A DNA stretch of 64,000 nucleotides from Chthoniobacter flavus Ellin428 (GCF_000173075.1 NZ_ABVL01000003.1:124001-188000), one strand, 5' to 3'. Positions 37,785 through 47,807 are shown, numbered from the stretch's first letter. Numbers and translations: made by a program. Notes: generated by a model not told the origin, from the letters alone.

Positions 37785-39104
37785 ATGAACATCCAACGTA
37801 AACAATGGCAGATCAGCCGGCGAACCTTTCTCCGGGCAGCCGGAGTGTCGCTGGCGTTACCGTGGTTGGAGGCGATGGGGGCGAACTCCACCTCGTTCAG
37901 CAATGCCGGGAGTATCGCCGCCGGGGAGATTCCCCGGCGGGCTTACTTCTCGAACTGGGGATTTTTCGAGGTCATGGCCGGCCTGCCCAAGGACACCGGT
38001 TTGGACTACACGCTGACGCCGACCTTATCGGCCATGGCGCCCTTCAAACGGGATTTCACGCTTATCTCCGAGCTGCGGGCTTTCAGCGGCGGCCACTACC
38101 AACAGCCCTGCCTGCTGACCGGCATGGATACGCCTACCAACGGCATGAAACTGGTCTCGGTCGACCAGCAGATTGCCGATTTCTACCAGGGCCAGACCCG
38201 CGTCCCTTCGCTGGTGCTGGCGCAGGACCGCCAGCCGACGCTTTCCTTTAGCCGCAACAAGACTCCCATCAATCCCGAGTTTAGTCCCAAGGCTGTTTTT
38301 GATCGGCTATTTGGCGTTGAAACCGAGGAACACCGCGCCGCGCGCCAAAGTGAGATGAATCATACTGGCAGCATCCTCGACCGGGTGAAGGATCAGGCCA
38401 AACGGCTGGAAATGAAACTCGGCAAGGATGATCGCGCCACGGTGGATCAATACCTCACTTCCATCCGGGATTTTGAGGAGAGAATCAAAATTGACCGTGC
38501 CTGGCTGGACAAACCCAAGCCGCAGGTGGCGCCGCTGGATTTCGGCACGGCGCCACCGGAGACCCTGGCGATGACCAATGATGACGGCACTCACATGCGG
38601 AACTATCTCCGGTTGATGTTCGATGTCATCGTGCTGGCGTTTCAGACGGACAGCACCCGCGTGGTATCCCATTTTCCCAAAGGAGAGGGTGGACCGGTCT
38701 TCAAGGATCGCACCAGGATTCCCCACGACTACCACGCGCTCACCCACCACGGCCAATTGCCCGAGAAACTGGAGATGTGGGCGCAGGTGGACCAGATCTA
38801 TGTGGAATTCTGGGCTTACTTCATCGGCAAACTAAAAAGCACCAGGGAAGGCGACGGCACGCTGCTCGACCACACCATGGCCGCGTGGGCGACCACCAAC
38901 GGGTACGGCGGCCATGGCCGCGATCACCTGCCGCTCATGCTGTGCGGCGGATCCGCACTGGGTCTCAAGCATCAGGGCCACCTCATCAAGAAGGATGTGA
39001 TGATCGCCGACGTCTGGAAAACGATGGTCGATCGGATCGGCATGCCCATACCGGAGAATTTTCAGGGGGGCCTCGCCAGGGACGTGATCAAGGAGGTGCT
39101 CTGA
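37785..39104 (+). CDS. DUF1552 secreted protein (Tat signal)
   Basis: 439 residues with a twin-arginine signal (ISRRTFLRAAGVSLALPWLEAMG). The mature region fits DUF1552: FSNWGFFEVMAG, ELRAFSGGHYQQPCLLTGM, DFEERIKIDRAWLDKPKP, and GGHGRDHLPLMLCGG near the end. These proteins are common in Planctomycetota and Verrucomicrobiota, usually beside a DUF1592/DUF1587 cytochrome-like partner, as here. Biochemical role unknown; they are thought to take part in periplasmic carbohydrate or surface metabolism, which is inference. It starts the three-gene set 37785-42851. Confidence 0.9.
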   Translation: MNIQRKQWQISRRTFLRAAGVSLALPWLEAMGANSTSFSNAGSIAAGEIPRRAYFSNWGFFEVMAGLPKDTGLDYTLTPTLSAMAPFKRDFTLISELRAFSGGHYQQPCLLTGMDTPTNGMKLVSVDQQIADFYQGQTRVPSLVLAQDRQPTLSFSRNKTPINPEFSPKAVFDRLFGVETEEHRAARQSEMNHTGSILDRVKDQAKRLEMKLGKDDRATVDQYLTSIRDFEERIKIDRAWLDKPKPQVAPLDFGTAPPETLAMTNDDGTHMRNYLRLMFDVIVLAFQTDSTRVVSHFPKGEGGPVFKDRTRIPHDYHALTHHGQLPEKLEMWAQVDQIYVEFWAYFIGKLKSTREGDGTLLDHTMAAWATTNGYGGHGRDHLPLMLCGGSALGLKHQGHLIKKDVMIADVWKTMVDRIGMPIPENFQGGLARDVIKEVL

Positions 39105-39227
39105 TCCCAGGTCATCACCATGGCGCAGGCCACTCGTCCATTCGCACTGCTACCAATACCGCGACGAGCTGACTTTCCGTCCTGACTGCGCCGGGCAATC
39201 CGATCCATCTCAACCGCTACCTACTCC

Positions 39228-40010
39228 ATGAACTCAGTTCTTCGACTGGCAATGTTATGTCTCCTCGCCGTCCTGGCGGAAGCGAAAGCGGACATCGCTG
39301 AAGATCAGCCCCTCCTGGCCGTCCGCGGCAGTCTCTTGTTTGAAGACGATTTCTCACGACCCGACCTCACGCCGAAGTGGAACGTCGGACTGGGCCGATG
39401 GGAGATCAAAGACGGTGTCGCCACGGCGGCGGAGAAGCCGGAAGATCATCACGGGGCGTACGCCTTCATCAATCCCAACACGACTTACAAGGACGTGATC
39501 GCTGAATTCGATTTCAAGATGAACGGCGCGAGCGATCTGGTGCTCAATATGCGCAAGCAAGGCTTCAAGGGGTCGCAGGCCGGACACATCCTGCGCGTCT
39601 CGATCATGCTGAACAAAGTGCAACTCGCCGACATGAAGGAGGGCGGAATGAAGTGGGAGTATTATAACATCAAGAAGGACCCGAATGCGACGGCGGAAGC
39701 AAAAGCCGCTGTCGATGCCAAACTGAAAGACAAACAGGCGACCTTCACCACCACCTATGAATACGGTGCATGGCATCACGCGCGGGCCGAGGTGGCGGGC
39801 GACGAGTTATTGTTCATGGTTGATGGCAAAGCAGTCGGCTATTTGAAGTCACCGGGTATCGATCATCCGACGAAGAACATGCTCGGCTTCACCATCGCCG
39901 GGAAGAATATGAAGACTGCGTCGATCAAGAATCCAAAGTTTTGGCATGCGACACCGAACCCGGAGTGGGCGAAGCGACGCGATGAGGTGCTGGCAGGTTT
40001 GACGAAGTAA
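39228..40010 (+). CDS. exported concanavalin-like (DUF1080-type) protein
   Basis: 260 residues with a short signal (LRLAMLCLLAVLAEAKA), then a beta-sandwich pattern: LLFEDDFSRPDLTPKWNVG, AYAFINPNTTYKDVIAEFDF, and WHHARAEVAGDELLFMVDGK. This fits the LamG/DUF1080 group, some members of which cleave 3-keto-disaccharides or bind sugars. It lies between the DUF1552 and DUF1592 genes on the same strand, so probably works with them outside the cytoplasm. No catalytic residue assigned. Confidence 0.78.
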   Translation: MNSVLRLAMLCLLAVLAEAKADIAEDQPLLAVRGSLLFEDDFSRPDLTPKWNVGLGRWEIKDGVATAAEKPEDHHGAYAFINPNTTYKDVIAEFDFKMNGASDLVLNMRKQGFKGSQAGHILRVSIMLNKVQLADMKEGGMKWEYYNIKKDPNATAEAKAAVDAKLKDKQATFTTTYEYGAWHHARAEVAGDELLFMVDGKAVGYLKSPGIDHPTKNMLGFTIAGKNMKTASIKNPKFWHATPNPEWAKRRDEVLAGLTK

Positions 40011-40055
40011 CACCCAGGGAGGCCTATTGCACCATTCCTCTCCGTGACGTCATCC

Positions 40056-42851
40056 ATGAAGATCGCGCTGACTTCTTTGCTATTTGCTGCGATGTACCCG
40101 GCGCTAATGGCGCCCGCGGTCGCTGCGCCACTCTCGGCGGAATCCCAGAAGCAGTTCGATCAGACCGTCAAACCGTTTCTGGAAGACCATTGCTACAGTT
40201 GCCACGACGAGGAGAAAACCCGCGCCGGGTTTCGCATCGATACGCTGGGTACCGATTTTCTGGCGGATAAAAACGCCGACAATTGGAAGGAAATCTACGA
40301 CAACATTGGCCTGGGCAAGATGCCGCCGAAAAAGGAGACGCGCCCAAGCGAGAGCGAAGCGAGGGCTGTCACCGACTGGATCGACCAGGAAATGCGCAAC
40401 GCGGAACGCGTTGCCAAAAACTCACCCGGTCACACCCGGCGACTGAACCGCACGGAGTATTTCAATACGCTGCGCGATTTGTTCCATCTGGATGAGGATT
40501 ACGTCCGCAGTCTCGAGGACGAATTGCCGCCGGATGGCAAGGTGGATGGCTTCGATCGAGTGGGCGCGGCGCTCTATATCGACCAAACGCAACTGGCCAA
40601 GTATTTCGAACTGGCGGATCGGGTGTTGAACGAGCGGATCCTGACGCCCCAACCGAAGGAGGTCGTTTCCGCCAAGGATTTCGCCAAAGATATTCAATTC
40701 AGGTCGGAGACTGATGGCGGCAAGCTCACGATCTTAAAGCCCACGGAACGCTTCGGGACGATTTTTCTCGGGCCCAGTGGGTGGACCAAATCCCTGGCTA
40801 CTCTCCCCACCGGTGCGAAGATTTTCGAGATGAAAAACGGGGGGATCGAATACCTGGCTGGCGGCAAAGCCTCGCCGATTGGAAGCCATGGCGCCTATGC
40901 CACCACGGGCGCGGGCGCGGGCGGCGGGTACTGGGCCAGCCGGGTGTACACTTTTTTGTCTAAAATTACCCAGCAGGGTAAGTATCGTTTGAAACTTCGA
41001 GCCGGAGCCTTCGCCGGAAAGGGCAAACATGCCGTCGAAAATGTGAAGGTGCAGTTTGAGTTCGGCAAGGACAGCGGGAATATGGATCGGGCCTCCATCC
41101 TGGTGGATGCTCCACTCGATCAACCGAAGGATTTTGTCGTCGATGTTTACTTGCATCCGAGGCCGGAAATTGCCGCGGGCAATCGGACCAATTTTTATTG
41201 GAATGGGGTGCCTTCGGGCTCGCAGGCGGCGATCGAGGGAAAGTTAGTTCAAACGGGCCTGGTCATTCGGGCGCCTGAGTTGTGGCAATTTGAAGATGAG
41301 AGCGTCATCGCATACAATCGCACTGCTTATGTGGAAGGGAAAAAGGGCACTTCGCAGCAGCGAATCAACGAGTTGATGACAGCGCAGATTCCAGCGGTGA
41401 ACGAGAAGTACGATCGGCTGATTGCGGATTACGTCAGCGCGGGTAAGCCGGTCTTTTTCTACAACCCCGACTTCGACCTGGAGTCGATTCCAAGGCTCTT
41501 CATCGAGTCCTGGGAGGTGGAAGGGCCGATCGTGGAGTGGCCGCCCCAGGGAAGGAAGGAGTTGTTCGCCGGCGGCGAAGAGCGGCCGATCGATTCGAGT
41601 TACATCCACGAGATCTTCGCGCGATTTCTGCCGCGGGCGTATCGCCGGGCTGTTGAGCCGGCTGAAGTCGACGACTGGGTGAAGTGGGTGCTGCAGGCGC
41701 AGGCCGACTTTAAACTTTCCGGCATTGATGCGGTGAAGGAAGGGATCAAAGCGGTCCTCTGCTCCCCTGGGTTTCTCCTCATCCAGGAGGTCCCGGGCGA
41801 CGCCAGCCAGCCGCAACGCCTGACGGATTATGAACTGGCATCGCGACTCTCCTACTTCCTGTGGAGCACGATGCCCGATGACGAGCTCTCTCATTTGGCT
41901 GCCGCCAACCAGCTGCACGACTCAAAAACTCTGGAGGCACAGGTGAAACGAATGATCGCCGACCCCAAGGGGATGGGCCTGATCAAGGATTTCGCCGGCC
42001 AGTGGCTCCAGGTTCGCGATTTCGGCAAGACGATGACCGATCGCAACCAGTACAAGTCCTACACCGATGAGTTACGAAAATCGGAATGCCAGGAACCCTA
42101 CGAATTCTTCAAGGAAGTCCTGCGCGGCGACCTCTCGATCCTTACTTTCCTGGACAGTGATTTTGTGGTCATCGACAAGCAACTGGCGGATCACTATGGA
42201 ATCCCCGGAGTGAAAGAGGTGGATGGCTTTAAGAAGATAGCCATCAGCCCGGGGCAGCATCGTGGCGGAGTTCTGGGAATGGCGGGGATTCTGACCTATC
42301 TGACCGATGGATTCCGAACCCTGCCGGTGCGCCGGGCCGCCTACGTGAAAGATGTGCTGTGGAATGAGCCGGCGAAACCGCCGCCCCCGAACGCCGGCGA
42401 TCTCCCGGCCATCAAGGGAAAAAATCTGACCGTCCGGGAGCGTCTCGAGCAGCATCGAAACTCGGCTAGTTGCGCCAGCTGCCACGCCCGTCTCGATCCG
42501 TTCGGGATTGCCCTGGAAAACTACGATGCAATCGGCAAATGGCGCGACCGTCAGAATGGCGAAGGCATGCGCGGTGATGAGAAATCGCCGCCCCTGGAAG
42601 TGCGCGGCGCCCTGCCCAGCGGGCGGGAGTTCAATTCCCTGGTGGAATACAAGCAGGCCCTCCTGGAGGAGAAGGACCACTTCGTGCGGGGCTTCACGAG
42701 CAAGATGCTCACCTACGCCCTCGGTCGTTCCATCGGGGCCGTCGACCGGGAACTCATCGACGGCGTCGTCGGCCAGCTGGAACGCCATGACTATCGGATG
42801 CAGACATTAGTGGAGGCCGTGGTTGCCACTGAAGCCTTTCAAACAAAATGA
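40056..42851 (+). CDS. DUF1587/DUF1592/DUF1588/DUF1585 cytochrome-like secreted protein
   Basis: 931 residues from ATG 40056; a GTG at 40044 would add four. After the signal (LLFAAMYPALMAPAVAA) comes a planctomycete cytochrome-type haem motif (HCYSCHDEEKTRAGF). The following domains fit the DUF1587-1595-1592-1588-1585 series, with RRLNRTEYFNTLRDLF, RLSYFLWSTMPDDEL, a second CxxCH (SCASCHARLDPFGIALENYD) and the final TYALGRSIGAVDRELID. It is the partner of DUF1552. Haem may carry electrons to an oxidative step on a secreted substrate; the reaction is not known. Three remnants or other genes follow. Confidence 0.88.
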   Translation: MKIALTSLLFAAMYPALMAPAVAAPLSAESQKQFDQTVKPFLEDHCYSCHDEEKTRAGFRIDTLGTDFLADKNADNWKEIYDNIGLGKMPPKKETRPSESEARAVTDWIDQEMRNAERVAKNSPGHTRRLNRTEYFNTLRDLFHLDEDYVRSLEDELPPDGKVDGFDRVGAALYIDQTQLAKYFELADRVLNERILTPQPKEVVSAKDFAKDIQFRSETDGGKLTILKPTERFGTIFLGPSGWTKSLATLPTGAKIFEMKNGGIEYLAGGKASPIGSHGAYATTGAGAGGGYWASRVYTFLSKITQQGKYRLKLRAGAFAGKGKHAVENVKVQFEFGKDSGNMDRASILVDAPLDQPKDFVVDVYLHPRPEIAAGNRTNFYWNGVPSGSQAAIEGKLVQTGLVIRAPELWQFEDESVIAYNRTAYVEGKKGTSQQRINELMTAQIPAVNEKYDRLIADYVSAGKPVFFYNPDFDLESIPRLFIESWEVEGPIVEWPPQGRKELFAGGEERPIDSSYIHEIFARFLPRAYRRAVEPAEVDDWVKWVLQAQADFKLSGIDAVKEGIKAVLCSPGFLLIQEVPGDASQPQRLTDYELASRLSYFLWSTMPDDELSHLAAANQLHDSKTLEAQVKRMIADPKGMGLIKDFAGQWLQVRDFGKTMTDRNQYKSYTDELRKSECQEPYEFFKEVLRGDLSILTFLDSDFVVIDKQLADHYGIPGVKEVDGFKKIAISPGQHRGGVLGMAGILTYLTDGFRTLPVRRAAYVKDVLWNEPAKPPPPNAGDLPAIKGKNLTVRERLEQHRNSASCASCHARLDPFGIALENYDAIGKWRDRQNGEGMRGDEKSPPLEVRGALPSGREFNSLVEYKQALLEEKDHFVRGFTSKMLTYALGRSIGAVDRELIDGVVGQLERHDYRMQTLVEAVVATEAFQTK

Positions 42852-43509
42852 TCGCAGGGCGACTCCACGGATTGATTTCGATGCTGGAATCGATATCCTC
42901 GGCCGCATTGTCGAAGTGGTTTCCGGCCGGCCATTCGAGGGGTTCTTGCACGAGAGAGTATTCCAGCCGCTCGGCATGATGGACACCACCTTCTACCCAA
43001 CGGAGAAGCAACTGACCAGGCTGGCGACCATGTACCTCAAAGACAAGATGACCGGCAAGCTGGTCGCGGCGCCCAGCGGAACGATCGGCCCGCCAAAGGA
43101 CGCGCGTTACCCCATTCCCGCCGGAGGCCTTTATTCCACAGGACCCGACCTGGCCAGACTGTACCAAATGATGCTCAACGGCGGCGCCTTGAATAATCAG
43201 CGGATTCTCTCCGCTGAGAGCGTCAAAGCGATGACGATCTCCTACACCGGCGATCTGCCGGCAGGTTTTTCGCCGGGCATGGGTTGGGGATTGGGCTGGG
43301 GAGTGGTGCGGAAGCCGGAAGGCGTGACCGAGATGCTCGCGCCCGGCGCGTACGGCCACGGCGGCGGCACCGGCCCCCAAGGATGGATCGATCCCGAAAA
43401 GAACCTGTTTCTCATCATGCTCATCCAGCGCCCGGATATGTCGCGCGCAGACGAATCCAGGATTCGTCACGCGTTCCCGGCGGCGGCGGTCGAAGCAATG
43501 AAGAAGTGA
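42852..43509 (+). pseudogene. C-terminal remnant of a class C beta-lactamase-like serine hydrolase
   Basis: Homology starts abruptly around 42873 (DAGIDILGRIVEVVSGRPF), then ERVFQPLGMMDTTFYPT, IPAGGLYSTGPDLARLYQMM and GHGGGTGPQGWIDPEKNLF. In the intact family a signal peptide, the SxxK nucleophile motif and the YxN motif precede this point, and all are missing. The frame is open back into the DUF1592 gene, with no start codon of its own of convincing type. It is a truncated, inactive remnant, probably from a deletion whose junction is near 42852-42873. Confidence 0.78.
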
Positions 43510-43740
43510 ATCTCCGCGTCTACGCGCAAAAGGGCAGCCTCTTCACTTGCAACGGGGCCCAGCGCGCCATCGATTCTGACCAGCACCCGCGGCGGAAAGA
43601 CCGGCATCGGCTGGGGAAACTACAATTCCACGTGCCCGGATCCATCGGCCCCGGCCATCTTCTGGACGCATCAGGAATACGCCGCTGATCCCGGTCCCGA
43701 CCACTTCACCACCTGCTGGACCGCCTTCAAATTGAAATGA
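43510..43740 (+). pseudogene. C-terminal remnant of another secreted protein
   Basis: Directly after the beta-lactamase remnant stop, the same frame reads ILTSTRGGKTGIGWGNYN, then TCPDPSAPAIFWTHQEYAA and ends TTCWTAFKLK before the stop at 43738-43740. The tail resembles C-termini of secreted sialidase-like or BNR-type proteins with a WTHQEYA motif. There is no start codon and no N-terminal domain, so it is a gene fragment. It ends six bases before the convergent channel-fusion gene. Confidence 0.6.
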
Positions 43741-43745
43741 AGATG

Positions 43746-46058
43746 TTATTCGTAGATGACGGCTGCCGCAATGAGACCAACTACCGCGCCAATGAAGAGG
43801 ACTCGGGTCCAACGATCGGATCGATCGGCGGCCGCCGTCCGGCCAAGACCACGCAGATGCTCGCTCAAGAGCACGGAGACGATCTGGAGAAGTCCGAGCG
43901 CAAAATAGACGTAGAAGGCGTATTCGACCGCCACGGTGTAACCAATGGCCCCCAGCTGCGAGTTCACCAGATTCAGCAGGACCATCCCGGTCAGGACAGC
44001 CGTCATGGCCACGCCGATCTTGGGTTGCACCAGCACGGGCGGAAAATAGAGCGACGCATACAAAATGCACGTCATCAGCCAGAGCGGCAGGAGTGTCTTC
44101 ATCAATGTGGTCAGGGACCGCCGTTGTAACTCGATCGTCACGGCGTGACCCGAGAGTTCGCGATAGTTCTGCAGACCGATCCGCAGCGGATCGCCCAGCG
44201 AAGATTTGGCCACGAAGTTTTGGCGCCATTGGTGGGCGCTGACAAATTTCCATTGGGAGAGCCCACGAAACGCCTCCGCCGAGACGCCGGACGGTGTCAC
44301 GCTGCGGCTATCCATGGTGTCCGGTGCGCTTTCGTCGAGAGCGTAGACGATCCGGTCGGCCGCGGCGCGGGCGTTGTAGAAACGCAGGGTCAAGGACTGC
44401 CGGTCGAAAGGATAATGGTGGAGATCGAAAGGACTCCGGAACTCACCTTGCACGCGCCAGAGACGATAAGAAGTGCCGTCGGCCATTTCCCTTTGTTCCA
44501 CGGGGTGCTCACGATCGAAGTGTCCCGTGGACAGATCCGGAAACTTGATTTCGGTGGGGTCGGCCGCTTCCGCCCCGGCACCTTTGGCGAAGCGGAGCCA
44601 GACATAGAAATCCGCCCCGAAAGTAAAGTGCGCCTGATCGATCCACATGAGCTCGTTGAGATACAGCCCGGAATAGATGACTTGCTGCAGGCGGACATAA
44701 TTTCCCGGCCGCAATTCAAAGACGGCGCCGGACTCCACCTCCGCCTCATGGGGGTGAAGGACGGGCACAATCTGCAGCGGGGCGGATTCAAATCGGCCGT
44801 GGTTGAAGCGGCCAATGCGCAGAGCCGTTTGCCGCCCGCGTCCCGAGTCGAAGACGAACGGCCCGAGCAAGCCCGGAAGCGGACTGCCTTGCTTGTCCAA
44901 GGCGAGCAGATTGTGGAGTGCGGAGGTCCGCAGCGCGGATGTCGTTGCGCCTGGATCGGCGGCCGCAGTTTTTCGAATCGTTTCGATGGCCAGCCGTGCC
45001 GCATCGAATCCGGCCACCGCCAGCCACCCGGGATCGTGCCCGACCTGTTGCTTGAAGCGCTCGGCGAAGGCGAGGATGTCGGCGTTCGCCGAGTCGAGCA
45101 GCATCGGGGTAATTCCATAGAGATTTTCGCAGAAATAGCCGGGGTGTTGCTTCTCCTCGGGTGTATCGGCGAAGTGCGAATTGAAGTTTTCAATCCCAAA
45201 GGCATCGCCGCCGAGAAACGGCCCCTTCACGCCGAGCCGGCGAAGGATGGTCAGGAGCCTGGCGCCTTCGGTATCGAGCATGGCCAGGACGACCGGCCTC
45301 TCCGCGCTCTCGGCGACGGCCTTCCTGGCGGCCTCATCCATCGGCTCTCCCGGTTTGAGGATATAGTAGTTGGCCTCGATTCCGAGTCGCTCGGCCGTGT
45401 CGCGGAAGCCTTTCTCGATCGTTCGTCCATAACCGTCATCCATCACCATCACGGCGGCGCGTTTCAAGCCGAGCACGTAGGCGAGAAAAGTCGCCAGCAT
45501 CTCCCCTTGGTCGCTGTTCTTGAAGAGAATGCGGAAGGTGGTCGGGTTATCGGTGATGAGGTCGGAGGTGGCGGTGGTCGTGATCGAGGCCAGGCCGGCT
45601 TTGGCGTAGATCGGTCCAGCGGCGAGCGAGGCGACGCTGATCGCCGGCCCGAGCGTGAGGACCGCATCGCTGGCGGCAATCTTCGCAGCCACCTCCCGGG
45701 CGCCGTCGGCGGTGCTGCGATCGTCATATACCTTGAGTTCAATCCGTGGTCCGAAACCGCTGCGGTTGGCCTCGTCGATGGCCGCCTTGATTCCTTCAAG
45801 GCTCCCGCCTCCGAAGCTACTCGAGTCACCCGTGATCGATAGTGCCGCGGCGATCTCCACCTTCTGCACCCCGTTGGCCTCAAACGTCGCCAGGCCAAGA
45901 AAGGCAGCGGTGAGGAGTGCGAAAAGGACTCCTGGTCGCGCGGTCGGCCAGCCCCGGCCGCTTTTCACCTTCCAAAGCCGCGCCGGAGAAGAAGCCAGGA
46001 ATATGAATCGGTCGCGAATCAATTCCAGATAGTGCGAGGGGAGCGCCCGAGGATTCAT
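43746..46058 (-). CDS. periplasmic-binding-protein/pentameric ligand-gated ion channel fusion
   Basis: 770 residues. A hydrophobic N-terminal segment (42-58) precedes a branched-chain amino-acid-binding-type periplasmic domain (about 65-430: IAAALSITGDSSSFGGGSLEGI, RAAVMVMDDGYGRTIEKGF, FLGGDAFGIENF). Residues 455-650 are a pentameric channel extracellular domain with the Pro-loop FDLHHYPFDRQSLTL (544-558). Four membrane helices follow: M1 655-675, M2 681-700 (IGVAMTAVLTGMVLLNLV), M3 706-732 and M4 752-769. The Pro-loop cysteines of animal receptors are absent, as in other bacterial members. The order suggests ligand capture by the binding domain coupled to channel gating, an ionotropic-glutamate-receptor-like logic in a Cys-loop-type scaffold. 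Ligand and ion selectivity are unknown. Confidence 0.85.
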   Translation of the reverse strand: MNPRALPSHYLELIRDRFIFLASSPARLWKVKSGRGWPTARPGVLFALLTAAFLGLATFEANGVQKVEIAAALSITGDSSSFGGGSLEGIKAAIDEANRSGFGPRIELKVYDDRSTADGAREVAAKIAASDAVLTLGPAISVASLAAGPIYAKAGLASITTTATSDLITDNPTTFRILFKNSDQGEMLATFLAYVLGLKRAAVMVMDDGYGRTIEKGFRDTAERLGIEANYYILKPGEPMDEAARKAVAESAERPVVLAMLDTEGARLLTILRRLGVKGPFLGGDAFGIENFNSHFADTPEEKQHPGYFCENLYGITPMLLDSANADILAFAERFKQQVGHDPGWLAVAGFDAARLAIETIRKTAAADPGATTSALRTSALHNLLALDKQGSPLPGLLGPFVFDSGRGRQTALRIGRFNHGRFESAPLQIVPVLHPHEAEVESGAVFELRPGNYVRLQQVIYSGLYLNELMWIDQAHFTFGADFYVWLRFAKGAGAEAADPTEIKFPDLSTGHFDREHPVEQREMADGTSYRLWRVQGEFRSPFDLHHYPFDRQSLTLRFYNARAAADRIVYALDESAPDTMDSRSVTPSGVSAEAFRGLSQWKFVSAHQWRQNFVAKSSLGDPLRIGLQNYRELSGHAVTIELQRRSLTTLMKTLLPLWLMTCILYASLYFPPVLVQPKIGVAMTAVLTGMVLLNLVNSQLGAIGYTVAVEYAFYVYFALGLLQIVSVLLSEHLRGLGRTAAADRSDRWTRVLFIGAVVGLIAAAVIYE

Positions 46059-46101
46059 GGGAGATCCGTGACACGTTGAGGCAACCGCCGTTTCAGCACC
46101 T

Positions 46102-46252
46102 ATCGGACCTTGGTCCTACATGCCGGACCCGAATCGCTGCACGCCGGCGGTGCGGTGACGCTCCGCGAATCTACGCGAAAACTGCGTAAACTCGCACGGA
46201 ACTCCGAGGCCAGCTCGCCATGCCCCCATGCGGTGTAGGACCAAAGTCCGAT
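46102..46252. repeat. long-range inverted repeat in the channel/glpK divergent region
   Basis: Arms atcggaccttggtcctaca (46102-46120) and its near complement (46234-46252, 18 of 19 matches) are 113 nt apart. The interior has shorter symmetry around gctgcacgccggcggtgcgg. It lies in the promoter region shared by the channel fusion and glpK, so it could be a mobile palindrome or a pair of operator half-sites; the sequence does not decide. Confidence 0.65.
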
Positions 46253-46321
46253 GCACAGGTGGGAGCCTGGCGGTGAACATTCATCGCACCTTCGCTCCCT
46301 GCTGAGGGTGCGTATTCCCCT

Positions 46322-47807
46322 ATGAACGCCATCCTCGCCCTCGACCAGGGCACCACGAGTTCCCGCGCCATCGTCTTCAACCACGACGGCTCGATACGGG
46401 CGGTTGCGCAGCAGGAGTTCCAGCAGATTTTCCCACAGGCCGGCTGGGTCGAGCACGATGCGAATGAGATCTGGCAGACGCAGCTCGAGACGGCGCAGGC
46501 GGCGCTGGCGAAGGCGGGGCTGACGGCGGCGGACATCGCGGGGATAGGAATTACGAATCAGCGCGAGACGACCGTGATTTGGGATCGCAAGACGGGCGAG
46601 CCGATCCACAACGCGATCGTCTGGCAGGATCGCCGCACGTCGGAGTTCTGCGATGGCCTCAAGGCGGCCGGGCACGCCGAGCTGATCCAGCAGCACGCGG
46701 GGCTCGTCATCGATGCCTATTTTTCCGGTAGCAAAGTGCGCTGGCTCCTCGACCACGTCCCAGGTGCGCGCGAGCGGGCGGACCGCGGCGAGCTGGCTTT
46801 CGGCACGATCGATTCCTGGCTCGTGTGGAAGCTCACCAATGGTGCCCGACACATCATCGACGTGACGAACGCGTCGCGCACGATGCTCTACAACCTGCGC
46901 GGCGATTGGGATGACGAGTTGCTCAAGGTGCTCGACGTACCCCGCGCGCTGCTTCCCCGAGGTGCGCTCGTCGAGCGAGGTGTATGGCGAGACGACGCTG
47001 CTCGGCGCGCCGATCAAAATCGCCGGCATTGCGGGCGATCAGCAGGCGGCGCTCTTTGGGCAGAATTGCTTCGAACGCGGCCTGGCGAAGAACACCTACG
47101 GCACCGGTTGCTTCATGCTGATGAACATCGGCACCGAGCCGCAAATTTCAAAACATCAGCTGCTCACCACGGTCGCATGGAAACTCGACGGCAAAACCGA
47201 ATACGCGCTCGAAGGCAGTGTCTTCATCGGCGGCGCGGTCGTGCAGTGGCTGCGCGACGGACTCGGCATCATCAAGACTTCCGCCGACGTGGAAAAACTC
47301 GCCGCGAGCGTCCCGAGCAGCGGCGGGGTTTATCTCGTGCCCGCGTTCGCCGGGCTTGGCGCGCCGCATTGGGATCAATATGCGCGCGGCACGATCACCG
47401 GGCTCACCCGCGGCACCACTGCCGCCCACCTGGCGCGCGCCGCCCTCGATGGCATCGCCTTCCAGGTCGCCGATGTGCTCGAGGTGATGAAGCAGGATAC
47501 CGGTATCGCGATGAACGGCCTGCGCGTGGACGGCGGCGCGTGCGCGAACGACATGCTGATGCAATTCCAGGCGGACATCCTGCAAGCGCCCGTGGTGCGA
47601 CCGAAGGTGATCGAAACGACCGCCCTCGGCGCCGCGTATCTCGCCGGACTCGCCACCGGTTTTTGGAAGGATCGCGCCGATGTCTCGCGCGGCTGGCAGG
47701 TGGAGCGGACTTTCGAGCCGCAGATGAGCGCCGACAAAGCCGCGCACCGTCGCGCCCGATGGAGACAGGCGCTGGCCCGCGCGCGCGAATGGGAAGAGCG
47801 CGAATGA
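46322..47807 (+). pseudogene. glpK: glycerol kinase, single 1-bp insertion
   Basis: Glycerol kinase phosphorylates glycerol to sn-glycerol-3-phosphate. From ATG 46322 the product has [19 protein letters not shown], the FGGY substrate motif region and [21 protein letters not shown], then breaks in DVPRALLP at about 46958-46961, where cccc should be ccc. The downstream frame continues with [30 protein letters not shown], and the closing [18 protein letters not shown]. Repaired, it is about 495 residues and full length. The indel lies in a C run, so an assembly error is likely. It heads the glpK-glpD-glpF operon. Confidence 0.93.
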
